DNA of 64,000 nucleotides from Gamarada debralockiae (taxonomy: Eukaryota; Ascomycota; Leotiomycetes; Helotiales; Hyphodiscaceae). The DNA lies in assembly GCA_002803225.1 (NCBI GenBank), contig NXFV01001554.1:1-64000 (forward strand), written 5' to 3'. Position numbers and translations under genes: made by a program. This document shows positions 23,740 to 35,260 of the stretch, in pieces (position 1 is the stretch's first letter; every line of letters begins with the position of its first letter). The notes below the pieces were generated by a model that did not search any database, was not told where the DNA came from, and worked only from the letters and a program-made list of their open reading frames with translations.

Positions 23740-24889
23740 GTGGTCGGTTGAGGAGTTGCTACGTTGTGAGTCGGGGTGGAGTTGAAGGAGTGGTGTGGAA
23801 AGGGATGAAAGCTGTTTTGTGTATTCCAATGGGTAACGTAGCAAACATCTCGAAGCATTTGGATAGGTAGTTGAATTTATTTGACTCTCATCTGACAACC
23901 AGTGAACCAGCCTCGACGTCGATGAGAAAGATTCATTTCTGAATTGCTCCATTCGATTGAGCGATTCTCTTGATATAATTAGGATTTCCACTTTCTTGCA
24001 GTATTTTGATCCATTCTAATGGTTTAATTTTATTGAGCGACTCGTTGGATCCCGTGGGGACTCAGACGTTCTCAACCTATCCACATTTCTATTAGTTCGT
24101 TCCTATTCAGCGGCCACAAGTTGACAAGCCAAAAACCTAGACAGAGTACAACATGATGGCTATTCCTAGGGGTCAGGGCTTACGAAAGCCCAGGATGGTG
24201 AAGGGATTCCCGAGCTCAAGTGAGAGGGGGGAGCTACTTGCCAAGGGCTGTAGCAGTTAAGTTGATTACTTTGATGAAGAACTGATTCGGGAAAGATCCT
24301 GATCAGTCTTTGAGAGAAGTATGAGTGCGAGAATTAGTGAGAGATTGAAAGATAGGAGGCTATCCCAGGGTTATGGATGCACACTTGGATGATGCAGCAA
24401 GATGCAGGAGAGATCGGATGACTGAATGCCTCGCAACGATCCGGAGCGGGGACAACATGCCTTGCTTTGATGGAACTGGAACACATCACAATTGATTTCT
24501 CCGTTAGGTTAGAAATGCACAATACTTGAGAATATTATAGTGGTTGTAGTTGATCTGTGTTGTATTTATTTGTGATACATACTGGAAGAAGTCAAATTTG
24601 TATTAAGTCCTGCCCCATCCCCAAATGAACATCAGAACGAAGGAAAATATGTGTTAAGTCGCAATCCTGTCAACGGTCGACGACATTGCGGTCAGTATTC
24701 AGCAGCCATGGAAAGCCGCAGAAGATACTCACGGAATGTTCAAATCCAGCTGACTTGCTTTTGCCATGAAAACTCTCGTTACACGTCAATTCCTCCACCG
24801 CAGTCCAATTATCCACTTTCAATTGCCCCTTCAAAGGCCGTTTTCCAACCAAAATCTTTCTATTGCCAATCTGAAGACCCCCTGAATTA
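23740..24889. other. Intergenic (convergent 3' ends)
   Basis: 1.15 kb between the ends of the MetE-like and Ste2 genes. The ORFs are short and featureless. No gene seen. Confidence 0.5.
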
Positions 24890-26198
24890 TCAGTCTCGAT
24901 GGATTGTATCTCCATGGCCACTTTGAAGGCTATACGACTTATCGACCCTAACGCCCATCGCCTCGAGGTCCATCTCAGTGCTATCTCGTCCCGATGGCTG
25001 GGAAGGAGGAGTGCCCAATTCGATTTTGTTGTTGATTGTAGTTGGGCTGTACTCTTCATAGCCTCCCTTTTCCTCAGCCGTGTACTCGGTGCGTTTCGAA
25101 GCCGGCGTACTGCCATTGCTGCGACTGGAGTTGGGCATTTGCATGTTGTGGCCCGAGAGATGAGACATATCCAGACGGGAGTTCTCCTCGTTGATGGACA
25201 TGCTAGCCCAGAGAGAAGAGAGAGGAAGTAAGAGTGCGACCAATGTTAAGGAGAGAGTGCCGGCTTCCGGGAACGAACCAGAGATGCTGTCGGAGACGTA
25301 TTCGAGGATAGCGAAGATGGCTGTTGTTGGTCAGATCCTTTTCACCTAAAATTGGATTGCAATACTTACATGGAATCAACATAGTACAACCGCCCATTGC
25401 CGCCAGAATCTTGACACCAGACCACTGCTTCCATCCATGCTTCCTACGGTAGTACAAGGTATAAACCAATTTTCCCGTGAAGACAATGGAGAAGAACCAG
25501 ATTGAGATGGTCTCCGTGTACAAAGTTCCTTTCTGAACCCATAGTGAGTTGAAAATCTTAGCTTGAATAATGGAAATACAGTTGGTGACAACCTCAGCGA
25601 ATCTGAAACCGACGGCGAGGAAGAAGACGAGGCCGGACATGAAGATGACCGCGTAGCGATACATGTCTCGCATGCTCTTCGTGACGGTGTATGCCTGGAG
25701 CACAAGAGACATGTTGACGGTAGTGGTCATGAGAAGAGGCATGACTGAGCCTGTGACACTCAGAGCGTATGCTCTTGTCGGAATCGCGCTGTAATCGTCG
25801 GTGTAGTATGGGTAAAGCTCGATCCAGGGACTGAGGAAGTACAGAGCGAAGAGCAGACCGCGAAAGAACCCGAATAGAAGCGACAAGACGTTGAGAATGA
25901 AGATGGGTGTCTTCCGTTTCGCCGCTTTGGAGAGGATGACCACAACGAAGAACATGACTCCGCAACCACCAGCCTGTGCACCGAAGTTGAGCGTGCAGGC
26001 GGAATTGTACCAGATTTCGGCATCAAGGTTTGAGAGGGAGACATTGACCAGCGGAAGGCCATAATTTGCGAGCCAATGGACGACCTGGTCGTTGTAGTAG
26101 AAGCTGGCATTATTCTGGTTGATACCCGCGTTAGAGTAGGTAACTACCCAAGGCCCCTCAATCGGTTGAGCAACTGGCGCATACGGATTATTAGCCAT
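24890..26198 (-). CDS. ste2: Alpha-factor-type pheromone receptor Ste2 (class D GPCR)
   Basis: Seven-transmembrane receptor for the alpha-type peptide pheromone; it signals through a heterotrimeric G protein in mating and, in several fungi, chemotropism. Exons (minus) 26198-25370 and 25320-24890 (49-nt intron) give 419 aa. The extracellular N-terminus carries likely N-glycosylation sites (NQNNAS, VNVS). Hydrophobic segments follow from about residue 80 (GGCGVMFFVVVIL). The intron falls in TM6/7: GGCTMLIP joins SIFAILEYVSDS. TM7 has the conserved LPLSSLWAS. The cytoplasmic tail is Ser/Thr-rich (MSHLSGH...TPASKRTEYT) and suits phosphorylation-dependent desensitisation. Reading through the intron would give a wrong C-terminus with no TM7. 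Confidence 0.95.
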
Positions 26199-28941
26199 CT
26201 TGATGGTGGTTTGGTTAGTCGAATGAGGGAAGGTTTGTCGAGAATGTTATGGAAAAGGTTATGAAGAGCGACGATGTGATGAAGAAAGTTGGAAGAAGTC
26301 GAGGTGGAATGCTATGAGGAAGTATTGAAGTACTCAGAGGGCAGCAGTTAATGGAGACAATGTCTCGCGATAATATGAGTGCACTGTTTGTTCTTGCTTG
26401 GGTTGAATCAGAATCTCTGAACAATTGATACTCATGATATTATGGAATTATAAAATTTGGCCCGTGAATGATACAGAACTGAGAGAAACCTCCGAGAGGA
26501 GAATGGGTGGAGCTCATATTGTAGACAAACAACAGTCAAGGATTAGCTGTATCTCACCTGCAGGTCCGAGAGCAGAAGAATGCTATGAGAATAATACTAG
26601 AGGATCGAAACAATGGTTTCCTAACATGAGAAGGGGGGCTTGCGGGAAAACTATTTTCCGCTGCTTCATATTGTTCTTGAAAAGCCACCAACCTCAAAAG
26701 TGAATACAAGAGCGGAAGGGAAGGGAAGCGACACTTATCGATATCTGCAATAGGGGAAATGTTTATCAGAAAAGAACTCGCTTTTTGCCAAGAAAAAAAA
26801 GCCCAGTGATAAGTTGAACGGAGGTGTTACCTTGGTGAGAACATGAGATGTGGGTTTAATCTGTATAAGCGAGGGAGCTTCCTCCGCAACAGGGGGAGAG
26901 TGAGTATGACTTGGGTCAGCTCTAATTGGAGCATCGGACATCCAAAGTCCCCCTCAAGCAAAGGATAGTACCAACGGCCGGCTGCAGGTCCATCTCTTCA
27001 ATGCGCAAGCCATTCTGCAGAAACATTGACTTTCGCCGAATAAATGTAAAATGTCTTCGGCAGGTGCTTCGACATGAAGGGTTCATAGCTTGAAACCACC
27101 ATTTACTATTGTCCAATTATTTTCTTCCAAGAAGCTACAGCCCTGGGAGTAGCTAGAGAAAGCTGTACGTTTTCAACAGGAGCTCTGAATGACGGTCTCT
27201 CTCCGGTGGCTCCTGATTGGAAGACATTTGTCAGGTCTTAATTCGCATGATAATACCTGGACTAAGTTTATTCACCGGGAGCTGCAAAGCCTTTGGAGGA
27301 TATTTCAACTTTGAACGGCCAGAAGGCAGCCTTCTTTGTATTCATGTGTAAATTGCTCGTATCAAAAGATAGCACACAAAACGGGTTCCCGTTGTGTCCC
27401 CGTGACATCCATGGAATCAAAGGAGATGCTTTAGCAGTGTCCCGAATGAAACTGGAATGTGCTATACTTTCCCACCACTGTGTCATTTGTCGCATTTTTT
27501 GTCACGAAATTTCCATACTCCAAACTCCCACGCTCAGTCACACCTCCTGCGGTAATGGCTCTTCTAAGTCTCGTCGGATGATATGCACCCTTTTGACTGT
27601 GAAGATCGCCAAAGAGATTAAAAACGAACGATTGGCGCCATTATGGCCGAAGATATTCCGTGGTATCCTCTGTATTATAAGTCTTGCCATGGTAAATTCG
27701 CCCCAGTGGCAGTTAAGAGTGAGGAGCGGTTGCCAGAGTTGTGGAGAGTGGTCGTAATGGCGGGCATGTGAAGATACAGCTAAACTGGTAAACGGAACCT
27801 AATGGAACCCTTCACAAGCGTCTGGATCGTAGAGGGGTGTCTAACAGACGAGATCCGAAACCTAGACGCATGTAAACCAAAGGCAAGGAAGAAGGCGTTG
27901 CTCTTGCCGTTTCCGTTACTCTGCGGCATACAACCCAAGCATCGCAATCAAGAGGATCTTCGTCGCCGTATACCATAACTCATTGATATAAGACAAAGTT
28001 GGCAATGACTAGCCACGCAGAACCACACTTGCAGGATTGTGCCAGCTTGTTATGGCCGATTGTCCTGCTTGGACTTCACGAGGATTCGTTCAGCATAGAC
28101 ATGGCGTTGCCATAGCCAGTGTTTCAGTAGAGATCGTATACTCAGTTTAACATCTGGTCTGACTCGTCCGTCCGAAGGATGCATTACATCTTGCAAGGAA
28201 AGAATGCCCCGGTTCTCGAATCGGGCGTGTCTGCCGACCGAGGTTCGAATTTATCCCTGATGCACCCAGTATGGCCAGAGTCTTTGCGCGTCATTCTGCT
28301 TTGGCCGATTCGTATTCAATGACCAGAAATGCATTGAAGTCCAAGTTGGCCGTCGTCAATAGACCCATGATGCCATCCTATCGTAAAGCACAGTAGACAG
28401 ACCGACCCTGAAGTACGCAGTGAGCAAGGATGCATTCTTCACTCATGTTCAGTCCTTTAGAAAACCTTTCAGTGGGGGCCTTGGTCGCCAATTGACAATC
28501 TCTTGCGCTGTGAAAGCTGTCCACCAAGCTGTGCTGGACTAGAGGCTATTCGTAGGAAGTGAATGATTCCATCTGTGAGAAAGAGTAAATACAGAGCAAC
28601 GAACACATGAAATGATCCAATTACATACCACGAACAACATAACGACGTTCAAAGACTCGTAGAATGCGAGTTGAGGATTTGCTTGCAGGTCACTCCTGCC
28701 GCACGTGGAAGCGCAGATCTGAGATCTTCAGCCTTGCGAAGCGCCAACCAATCAGCGCGAGACCCTGCACTCTTCCACGTATCCTCAATTCCTCTCCACC
28801 CAAAAATATCAGCTGCGACTCGACAACAAGCCTTTCGAGGCACTTTCACCAAACTCCGGGCCAACACTCATTTAAACTACACAGTTGATGTATTGATGCC
28901 AAAGTCAGATCGAAAGTCGATTGGAAGAGCGACAAAGGGAG
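26199..28941. other. Intergenic, no supported gene
   Basis: About 2.7 kb between the divergent ste2 and erv41 genes. The longest ORF (27293-27757, plus, 154 aa) has no recognisable domain and looks like chance. No tRNA or repeat is clear. Confidence 0.5.
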
Positions 28942-30255
28942 ATGAACGGCTTCGCTGAACATGGCCTCGACGATGGGGCCTTTGGGGAGAAGGGGGGTAA
29001 TATTGTTCAGGCTTTTGATGCTTTTCGTGAGTACCCTTGATCGCACTCACATTCCTACACTGTGTCCTAGACAATTGAGTGTCTCTTCAATTCTTTCTCT
29101 TTGAAGAGCTATCTAAGCTGACCTCCTCTCAGCCAAATCAAAGCCTCAGTACGTAACGCGGACGTCCGGCGGAGGAAAATGGACTGTAGCAATGCTCATC
29201 GTCTCCTTCCTGCTCATATTTTCCGAATTAACACGGTGGTGGCGCGGCCACGAAACACACACCTTCGCCGTCGAAAAAGGTGTAGGCCACAACCTGCAAA
29301 TCAACCTGGATATCGTGATTCCTATGCAGTGCAAAGACATACACATCAATGTGCAAGATGCTGCTGGGGACAGGATATTAGCTGGGACAATGTTGAAGGA
29401 GGAGCCGACGAATTGGCATCAGTGGGCGGATATTAGGGGTGTGCATAGACTTGGGACGGATTCGCAGGGACGTGTGATCACAGGGGAAGGATATCATGAG
29501 CATGAGGAGGGTTTTGGAGAGGAACATGTTCATGATATTATTGCTGCTGCTGGAGGTGGGAAGAAGAAGTTTGCGAAGACGCCGAGATTGAGAGGTGGAC
29601 TGAGGGGTGGTGATAGTTGTCGGATTTTTGGAAGCTTGGGCGTGAACAAAGTCCAGGGAGACTTTCATATCACGGCACGTGGCCATGGATATCAGGAGTT
29701 TGGCTCACAGCATTTGGATCACAGTGGTATGTCCCATTACTCTCCGAAATAAATTCTTTGATCTCCAAGCTAATGATTATCATAGCATTCAACTTCTCCC
29801 ATATCATCTCCGAGCTCTCCTTCGGAGCCTTCTACCCTTCCCTCCTCAACCCGCTCGACCGCACGGTATCCACAACACCCAACCACTTTCACAAATTCCA
29901 ATACTTTCTCTCCGTCGTTCCAACAGTCTATTCCGTCGACTCCTCTACCCCCTACTCCTCACGCACAGTCTTCACCAACCAATACGCCGTAACCGAGCAA
30001 TCGCACATCGTGGGCGAGCGTTCTGTCCCCGGAATCTTCTTCAAATACGATATTGAGCCTATGTTGCTTACGGTGGAGGAGAGCCGAGATAGCTTTTTGA
30101 GATTTGTTGTTAAAGTGGTCAATGTGTTTAGCGGTGTGCTGGTGGCGGGTCATTGGGGATTCACGTTGACGGAGTGGGCTAAAGGTGTCCTGGGTAGACG
30201 GAGGAGAAAGAGTGAAGGCGTTTTGAACGGGCGAGCGCATGAAAATGAGGATTGA
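28942..30255 (+). CDS. erv41: Erv41/ERGIC2-like ER-Golgi vesicle protein
   Basis: COPII vesicle protein cycling between ER and Golgi, acting with Erv46 as a retrieval receptor. Exons 28942-29026, 29133-29726 and 29786-30255 (introns 106 and 59 nt) give 382 aa. It starts MNGFAEHGLDDGAFG...VQAFDAF, joined to PKSKPQYVTRTSGGGKWTV. A TM helix (AMLIVSFLLIFSELTRWW) follows at about 47-65, then the lumenal beta-rich domain (GHNLQINLDIVIPMQCKDIHINVQDAAG). The second junction gives HLDHSAFNFSHIISELSFG, a diagnostic family motif. A second TM (VNVFSGVLVAGHWGFTL) lies near the C-terminus, before a basic tail. The last two exons are separated by a stop-containing intron, so the ORFs look like two genes unless spliced. 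Convergent with the syntaxin gene. Confidence 0.94.
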
Positions 30256-30567
30256 TATATTCGTGTTATATATGGGTGCTACGATAGGGATGCATTTTAT
30301 CATTTACAGGCGTGAAAGAGATAGTGGCTTGAAAACTTGGAACTATTGGACCTCCTGAGAACGAGATTTCAATGCACTCCCAACTTAGGGGTATTAATCG
30401 TAAACTGAACATACACTCAGCATCTCGATCACAGTGAAAGCCTCAATTCCTCACGGATTCCCGCATTTCTGGCATACAATTTGACTGATTACAAAGCAAC
30501 TCTGGTTGCGAAATTACTATGTTAATATAAACTCCAACAAAACACACATGTGTACACAGGAAACCGC
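30256..30567. other. Convergent 3' intergenic region (erv41/sso)
   Basis: 312 bp between the stop codons of two convergent genes. No coding potential or structured element is seen. Confidence 0.5.
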
Positions 30568-31681
30568 TCAAGATTTCTTGGTCAATCCAATACCCAATCC
30601 AATACCAAGAGCAATAGCCAGAACGATAAGAACGACAACCAACAAGCACCACCACTTTAGCCTGTTGCGGCGTCTGGCATGCTCGTTCGCCTTGTCGATC
30701 TCGGTGTTGCCCTTGTCTACATCCTCAGCGGTCTTGATGGCGTTCTGCTCAGTGTGCTCCACGACTGGATCCTGTGCCTCTACAACCTGAGCCATGTCTG
30801 CGAACATGGCGGCCAGTTCGGTGAGTGTCGCTTCGATGCGCTGGAGCTCGTTGTGGCGGGCTCGGACGGCGCCGAGGACTGAGGAGGCTTGGCCAGAGCG
30901 GTTGCTCTTAAGCTGTTCATTCATCAGCATCACATCTTATACACTCATCCACTTTATCCGGGAACTCACAGCAGTCTGGAAAACACCCTCAGAGCCCCAA
31001 TCTAACTCACTTGCCTCATTAACCTCCGCCTCGCTCGCTTCGGGATTAACAATGCGGTACTGGCGCGCAATCTGCTCGCGGTATCGCTGTCTATACCCCA
31101 CCTCCTCCTGCCGATAATCTTCCAAGCTCTTCTCAAACTCCGTCTTAAGCTGCTTCGCCTGTCTCGCCTTAAGGCTCTTCGTGCTATCCTGCGTCTTCAA
31201 CGCATCCAACTCAAGGTACTTAATCTGGTCTCGGATCTGCGTGTTCTTGAGCTGTGTTTGCGTGACCAGGTTCTCGAGCTGAGCGGACGAGTTGCTGTCT
31301 GGAGACGACAACGCCCGTTGATGCAAAGACGCGATTTCTTGGACGTTGGAACCTAGGGACTTGATCTCGGATTTCGCAAAATCGACGCGCTCGAGGAAGC
31401 TTTGCTGAGTGAGCACCGTCGAAGAAGGGACGGGTGCTGCGGCTCCGCCGGCATTGGAGTAGTTGGACGTTTGCGAATAATTGGATATTTCGTGCGAGAG
31501 ATCCTGAGGTCCTAAATGACCCTATACACACAAAAATGGTTCATCAGCAATAATTCCTCCGAAATTTTCATCTCATTTCGTCGGTCCGGGTAAAGCTTAC
31601 TGCGCCCGCCTGGCCAGCCTCTGCACCAGGTGCATTGTCATATGGATTTCCACCGTACTGCTGATACTGTGTGTACGACAT
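30568..31681 (-). CDS. sso1: Plasma-membrane t-SNARE syntaxin (Sso1/Psy1 type)
   Basis: Qa-SNARE for exocytic vesicle fusion at the plasma membrane. Exons (minus) 31681-31601, 31521-30970 and 30912-30568 (introns 79 and 57 nt) give 325 aa. The first exon encodes a Tyr/Gln-rich leader (MSYTQYQQYGGNPYDN). The Habc three-helix domain runs from about FLERVDFAKSEIKSLG, ending near RYREQIARQYRIVNPEASE. The SNARE motif follows (ARHNELQRIEATLTELAAMF...MAQVVEAQDPVVEHTE), with the zero-layer Gln in QVVEAQ. The tail is a basic patch (RRRNRLKWW) and one C-terminal TM (CLLVVVLIVLAIALGIGLGIGL), as in all syntaxins. Filamentous ascomycetes usually have two Sso paralogs; I cannot tell which this is. Confidence 0.93.
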
Positions 31682-32961
31682 ATTTGACGCTCAATTGATA
31701 CGGGATCGATATTCGCGTTTGTTGCTGTCGTTGTTAAATGATGAGGCGACGGGGTATGACGTTCAGTCGAGGCGAGATGAGATGAAAGTGATTTTATCCT
31801 GGGATCGCCGGCTTATTCTTCACCGCTAGCGCAACAGCAGAATAGGGTAATCAATATGCACAGCTCACTGTGCTCGCCCCGGAAAGAAAGGCGATATTCC
31901 GTAAAGGCAGTGATGGGTGAGATGAAGATATGGAAATTGGGGGTGCCCATTCACCAGGTTCAATTGAACGTGCTAACAAGAACCGAGTTCAGTAGAGGCA
32001 CGGGTAGGATGGATGATCACCAGCCGTTGGTTGGCTCGTTTGAATTGGCCGACGACTTTCGTAATGTAACGCGCATCTTCCTTCCGTCTGCTCCATTTTG
32101 GTCCTGCGGTGACAGATCCTAAAAGTGCCATTTGCTGAAAGTGGTAGTACTGCATTGAGCCTCGCAAGATGACATGGAGCACAGATAGGAACCCTTTTGT
32201 CTGGAATACGTCCAAGCCGTCGCAGTCACATGACCTGACCTCAAAGACGTTTGGCATGTGATTGATTGAGGGCGGACGCTCGGATTCCGGAGACTGAAAT
32301 AGGCATCGTATTTGTTTTTAAGCGTTGGGATTAGAGTTGAATTCGTGCTGGGTTTGAGGGTTGGCATTATTGAAAGTTTCTTGGGGCCCGATGGAAGTTT
32401 ATCCCCGTGATCTTGGCTCCTTGATCCCCGTAAGCTTCAGTGAAGGGTCTCGGAGGAACAAGCTGTTGTTGGATAATACAAAAGCCAAGAACAAGATTGT
32501 GATCGCTGAAACCAATTGAGTAATCGAATTCTAAGCCCAAGTCCATTTTTCCAGCGACTGAAGCCCACCTACCCTCGGTTGCAAGTGCATTAGGCAGAGG
32601 ATACGGAGTATGTCCATACAGATGATGGAAATGGAACATCGACTGTGCTTCGTTTTGTCAAACTGCTAGGATCTCGCGAGTGAGTTGTGCCCTATTAAGC
32701 CGCGATAATTTGTTGAACACTACCGATATTTACAAAATGAACAATGTCCTTAGAAAAGTTCCATCATTGGAAAGCAGAAAGCGCTAGTGCACACGATATC
32801 CTCCAACAAAAGAAACAAGAGACAATATATATTAAACAATAAGTGTCGAGAAACAAATGCAGTAAATGCAGTCATGCCCGCTCGCTCGCCATTCCATGCT
32901 ATTCCATAAAACATTAAGTTCCATCGTCTCATAATCATCCTCATCCATGTCTCATGCACAT
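31682..32961. other. Intergenic, no supported gene
   Basis: 1.28 kb containing the promoter of the syntaxin gene and the 3' region of the laccase gene. No convincing coding sequence; the ORFs are short and featureless. Confidence 0.5.
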
Positions 32962-35260
32962 CTAAATGCCCGAGTCATCTTGAAGATACACTTCAGTAGG
33001 CGTATAAGCATCCCAGTTGGTGCACGTCTCCTCAAAGATCGTAGTGTCTGTCATCGAGACGGCAATCTCGCTCTCGGATTCCACGAACTGCATGGAGAGG
33101 CCTTGGGATGCGTGCCACGCGATATGACAATGTAGGAGCCAGGAGCCAGGATTGTCTTTCTTGAAGGCGATGGCTAGGTAACCATTTCCTGGAAGTGTGG
33201 CGACGTCTCGGCGGGGTGGGTTGGCGAGGTTAAATGACGCTGTTGCGAGGTCGAATGTTCCGACTTCTTGGGCAAGAACCCAGAAGTCGTGGCCGTGGAG
33301 ATGAATGGGATGGTAGAGTCTAGAAGCACAATTAGTTCTAATCGTACGACAATGGGTTGAGAGGACTTACCCAATATTGCTTTTATCCTGGATCACGAAG
33401 ATGGCCCATTCGTCTGACGCATCAGTTTGCTGCGATGAAGTTAGCTTTGGATGGACAAAGGGTAGAGATCATAGGGGGAGCGTACGTCAATGGCAACCAC
33501 GTTGTAGTCGGTCGGGAAGATACTCTCATTATTAAAGACACGAAGAGTCGTAGGATCGCTCCAGTTCAGATATAACGAGCTGGAGTTGAGAGTCCAAGTA
33601 AAAGCAGTGCTGGCCAGAAAACTCAAAGCCTCCTCAGTCACGTCGGCACTGGTGTAGTTACCAACAGAAAGTGGCAGATAAGGAACGAGGCTTGCTGCAG
33701 GCTCGTCTCCGCAGTAAGTTCCTACAGTGATACCTGTTGTAGTTGGGTCCGCGGTGCTGGTGGAATCGTAGCGAACAATTCCCGTCATGTTGGCCGCATT
33801 GTCGTTCGTGGAGCATGCTGAGACCCAGCCAGCTCGAAGCCAGTAATCATCAGTTGCGGCGTTGGCTTCGACGATGATATCGTAACGTTGGCCAATGCTG
33901 ACAAGGACGGACTCTGTCTCGTATGGGACAATTGGTACAAGATCTGTGGAAATCTGCAAAATGTCAGCAAACTTCCGAGTAAATCGGGGGTATATCAGAC
34001 GATAAGTCCGTCCGGGCCAAGGAAATCTGCGTAGTTGTACGTACCACAGTGAGATTGTGACCATCAATTGAAAATTGGAAATGTCCGTCGACGGCAACAT
34101 TGATCAATCGCATGCGGTATTTCTTTCCAGATTCAAAGACTGTTTCGAATTTCTTTCCGCCTCCGATACAGTTCGCGTCTGTTGATGTTGAGCAATCGAA
34201 GGTGTTGGTGCCATTAATGAGACCGTTTTCCAAAGCTGGAGGCGCACCGGCTCTAGCTGTACTTCCCCACAATTTAAAAACGGACTCGTGTGCCCAGTCC
34301 GAGAGGAAGAGAACGCCAAGGTCTTCATCGTAATCCGCAGTGGCTGGTCCGTTGATGATCACTGTAAAAGTTTAGAATTAGCATTTGTTCGATAACTGAA
34401 GGAAAAGAATGCTGAGGGTTACGTGAGCTCTAAAGCACGCTGTTGGAAGCAGAACAAACGGGCTCTTAGAACTCGCGAGTTCGGGCAGGACATCGCTCCG
34501 AGAATGACTTACATGGACCGAGCAAGCCATCGCCGTATTGAAGACTAAAGTGTGAATGATACCACGTAGATCCGTATTGGGCTGATTTAAAGTTAGCACT
34601 GATTCTATTCGTATTTGGTTGATCACGAAAGTCTAAAAATATGTATCGCGGGTGATCGTACGGAATGTTCCGAAACTTCGAAGACGAAATAAGGTAATAA
34701 CAAGAGTTCGGGTTCACTCACTTGCTTGGAATTTGTACGTGAGGCTGTCGCCAGGGGCGATCGGGCACTGCGTCACTCCCGGGACTCCGTCGTACTCAAC
34801 TGAGCCCAGTTGTCTGATACCGTGCCAATGAATTGAAGTTCCGTTGTGCTCAAGATTGTTGGTGACGTGGATAACGAGGTCGTCTCCCCAGTCAGCAATA
34901 ATAGCTGGACCGGGAATTGTACCATTGAAGGTCAACGTTTGGCGTTGATATCCATCTGGCGAGAGCGTTGTATTCTCAACGGAGAGCCAGTATTCTATTC
35001 ATTGTTAGGAATGACCTCGCATTGAGTAGAAGAGTAATGTTGAAAATACCTCTGGTGACTCCAGTCGAAGGAATGGTGGTATACCAGTCTGTGTCAATGG
35101 AGTAGTCTCCCCAGCAGCTTCTGGAGGTAGCGGTGTTCTCGCAAGAGGAGTTTTGACGAGTGCTGAGAGTTGAGGGCAAATTATTAGAAGTGAAGGGGAT
35201 AGCAGAAGTTAAGGAGTGCAAGGCAGATGTAGCCAAAAAAGTAAAGAGCGTGGTCTTCAT
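32962..35260 (-). CDS. Secreted asco-laccase (three-domain multicopper oxidase)
   Basis: Copper enzyme oxidising phenols with reduction of O2 to water, extracellular. Seven exons (minus): 35260-35050, 34994-34722, 34581-34513, 34361-34045, 33953-33486, 33429-33371, 33319-32962; introns 51-151 nt; 584 aa. Signal peptide is about residues 1-20 ([20 protein letters not shown]). All four copper signatures are intact: L1 HWHGIRQ (H126, H128), L2 STWYHSH (H170, H172), L3 [10 protein letters not shown] (H469, H472, H474), L4 HCHIAWH (H529, C530, H531, H535). Leu540 occupies the axial position of the T1 copper. Many N-glycosylation sites are present. The protein ends exactly in DSGI, the C-terminal plug typical of mature asco-laccases. 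Likely roles are lignin/humus or phenolic detoxification, or pigment chemistry. Confidence 0.95.

Noticed and set aside
27293..27757. 154-aa plus-strand ORF in the ste2-erv41 gap
   Set aside because: Cys- and Ile-rich random-looking translation, with no splice partners and no recognisable motif.
28180..28275. tRNA-like B-box (GGTTCGAAT) on the plus strand
   Set aside because: The sequence around it cannot form a T-stem or an acceptor stem, and no A-box lies at the right distance.
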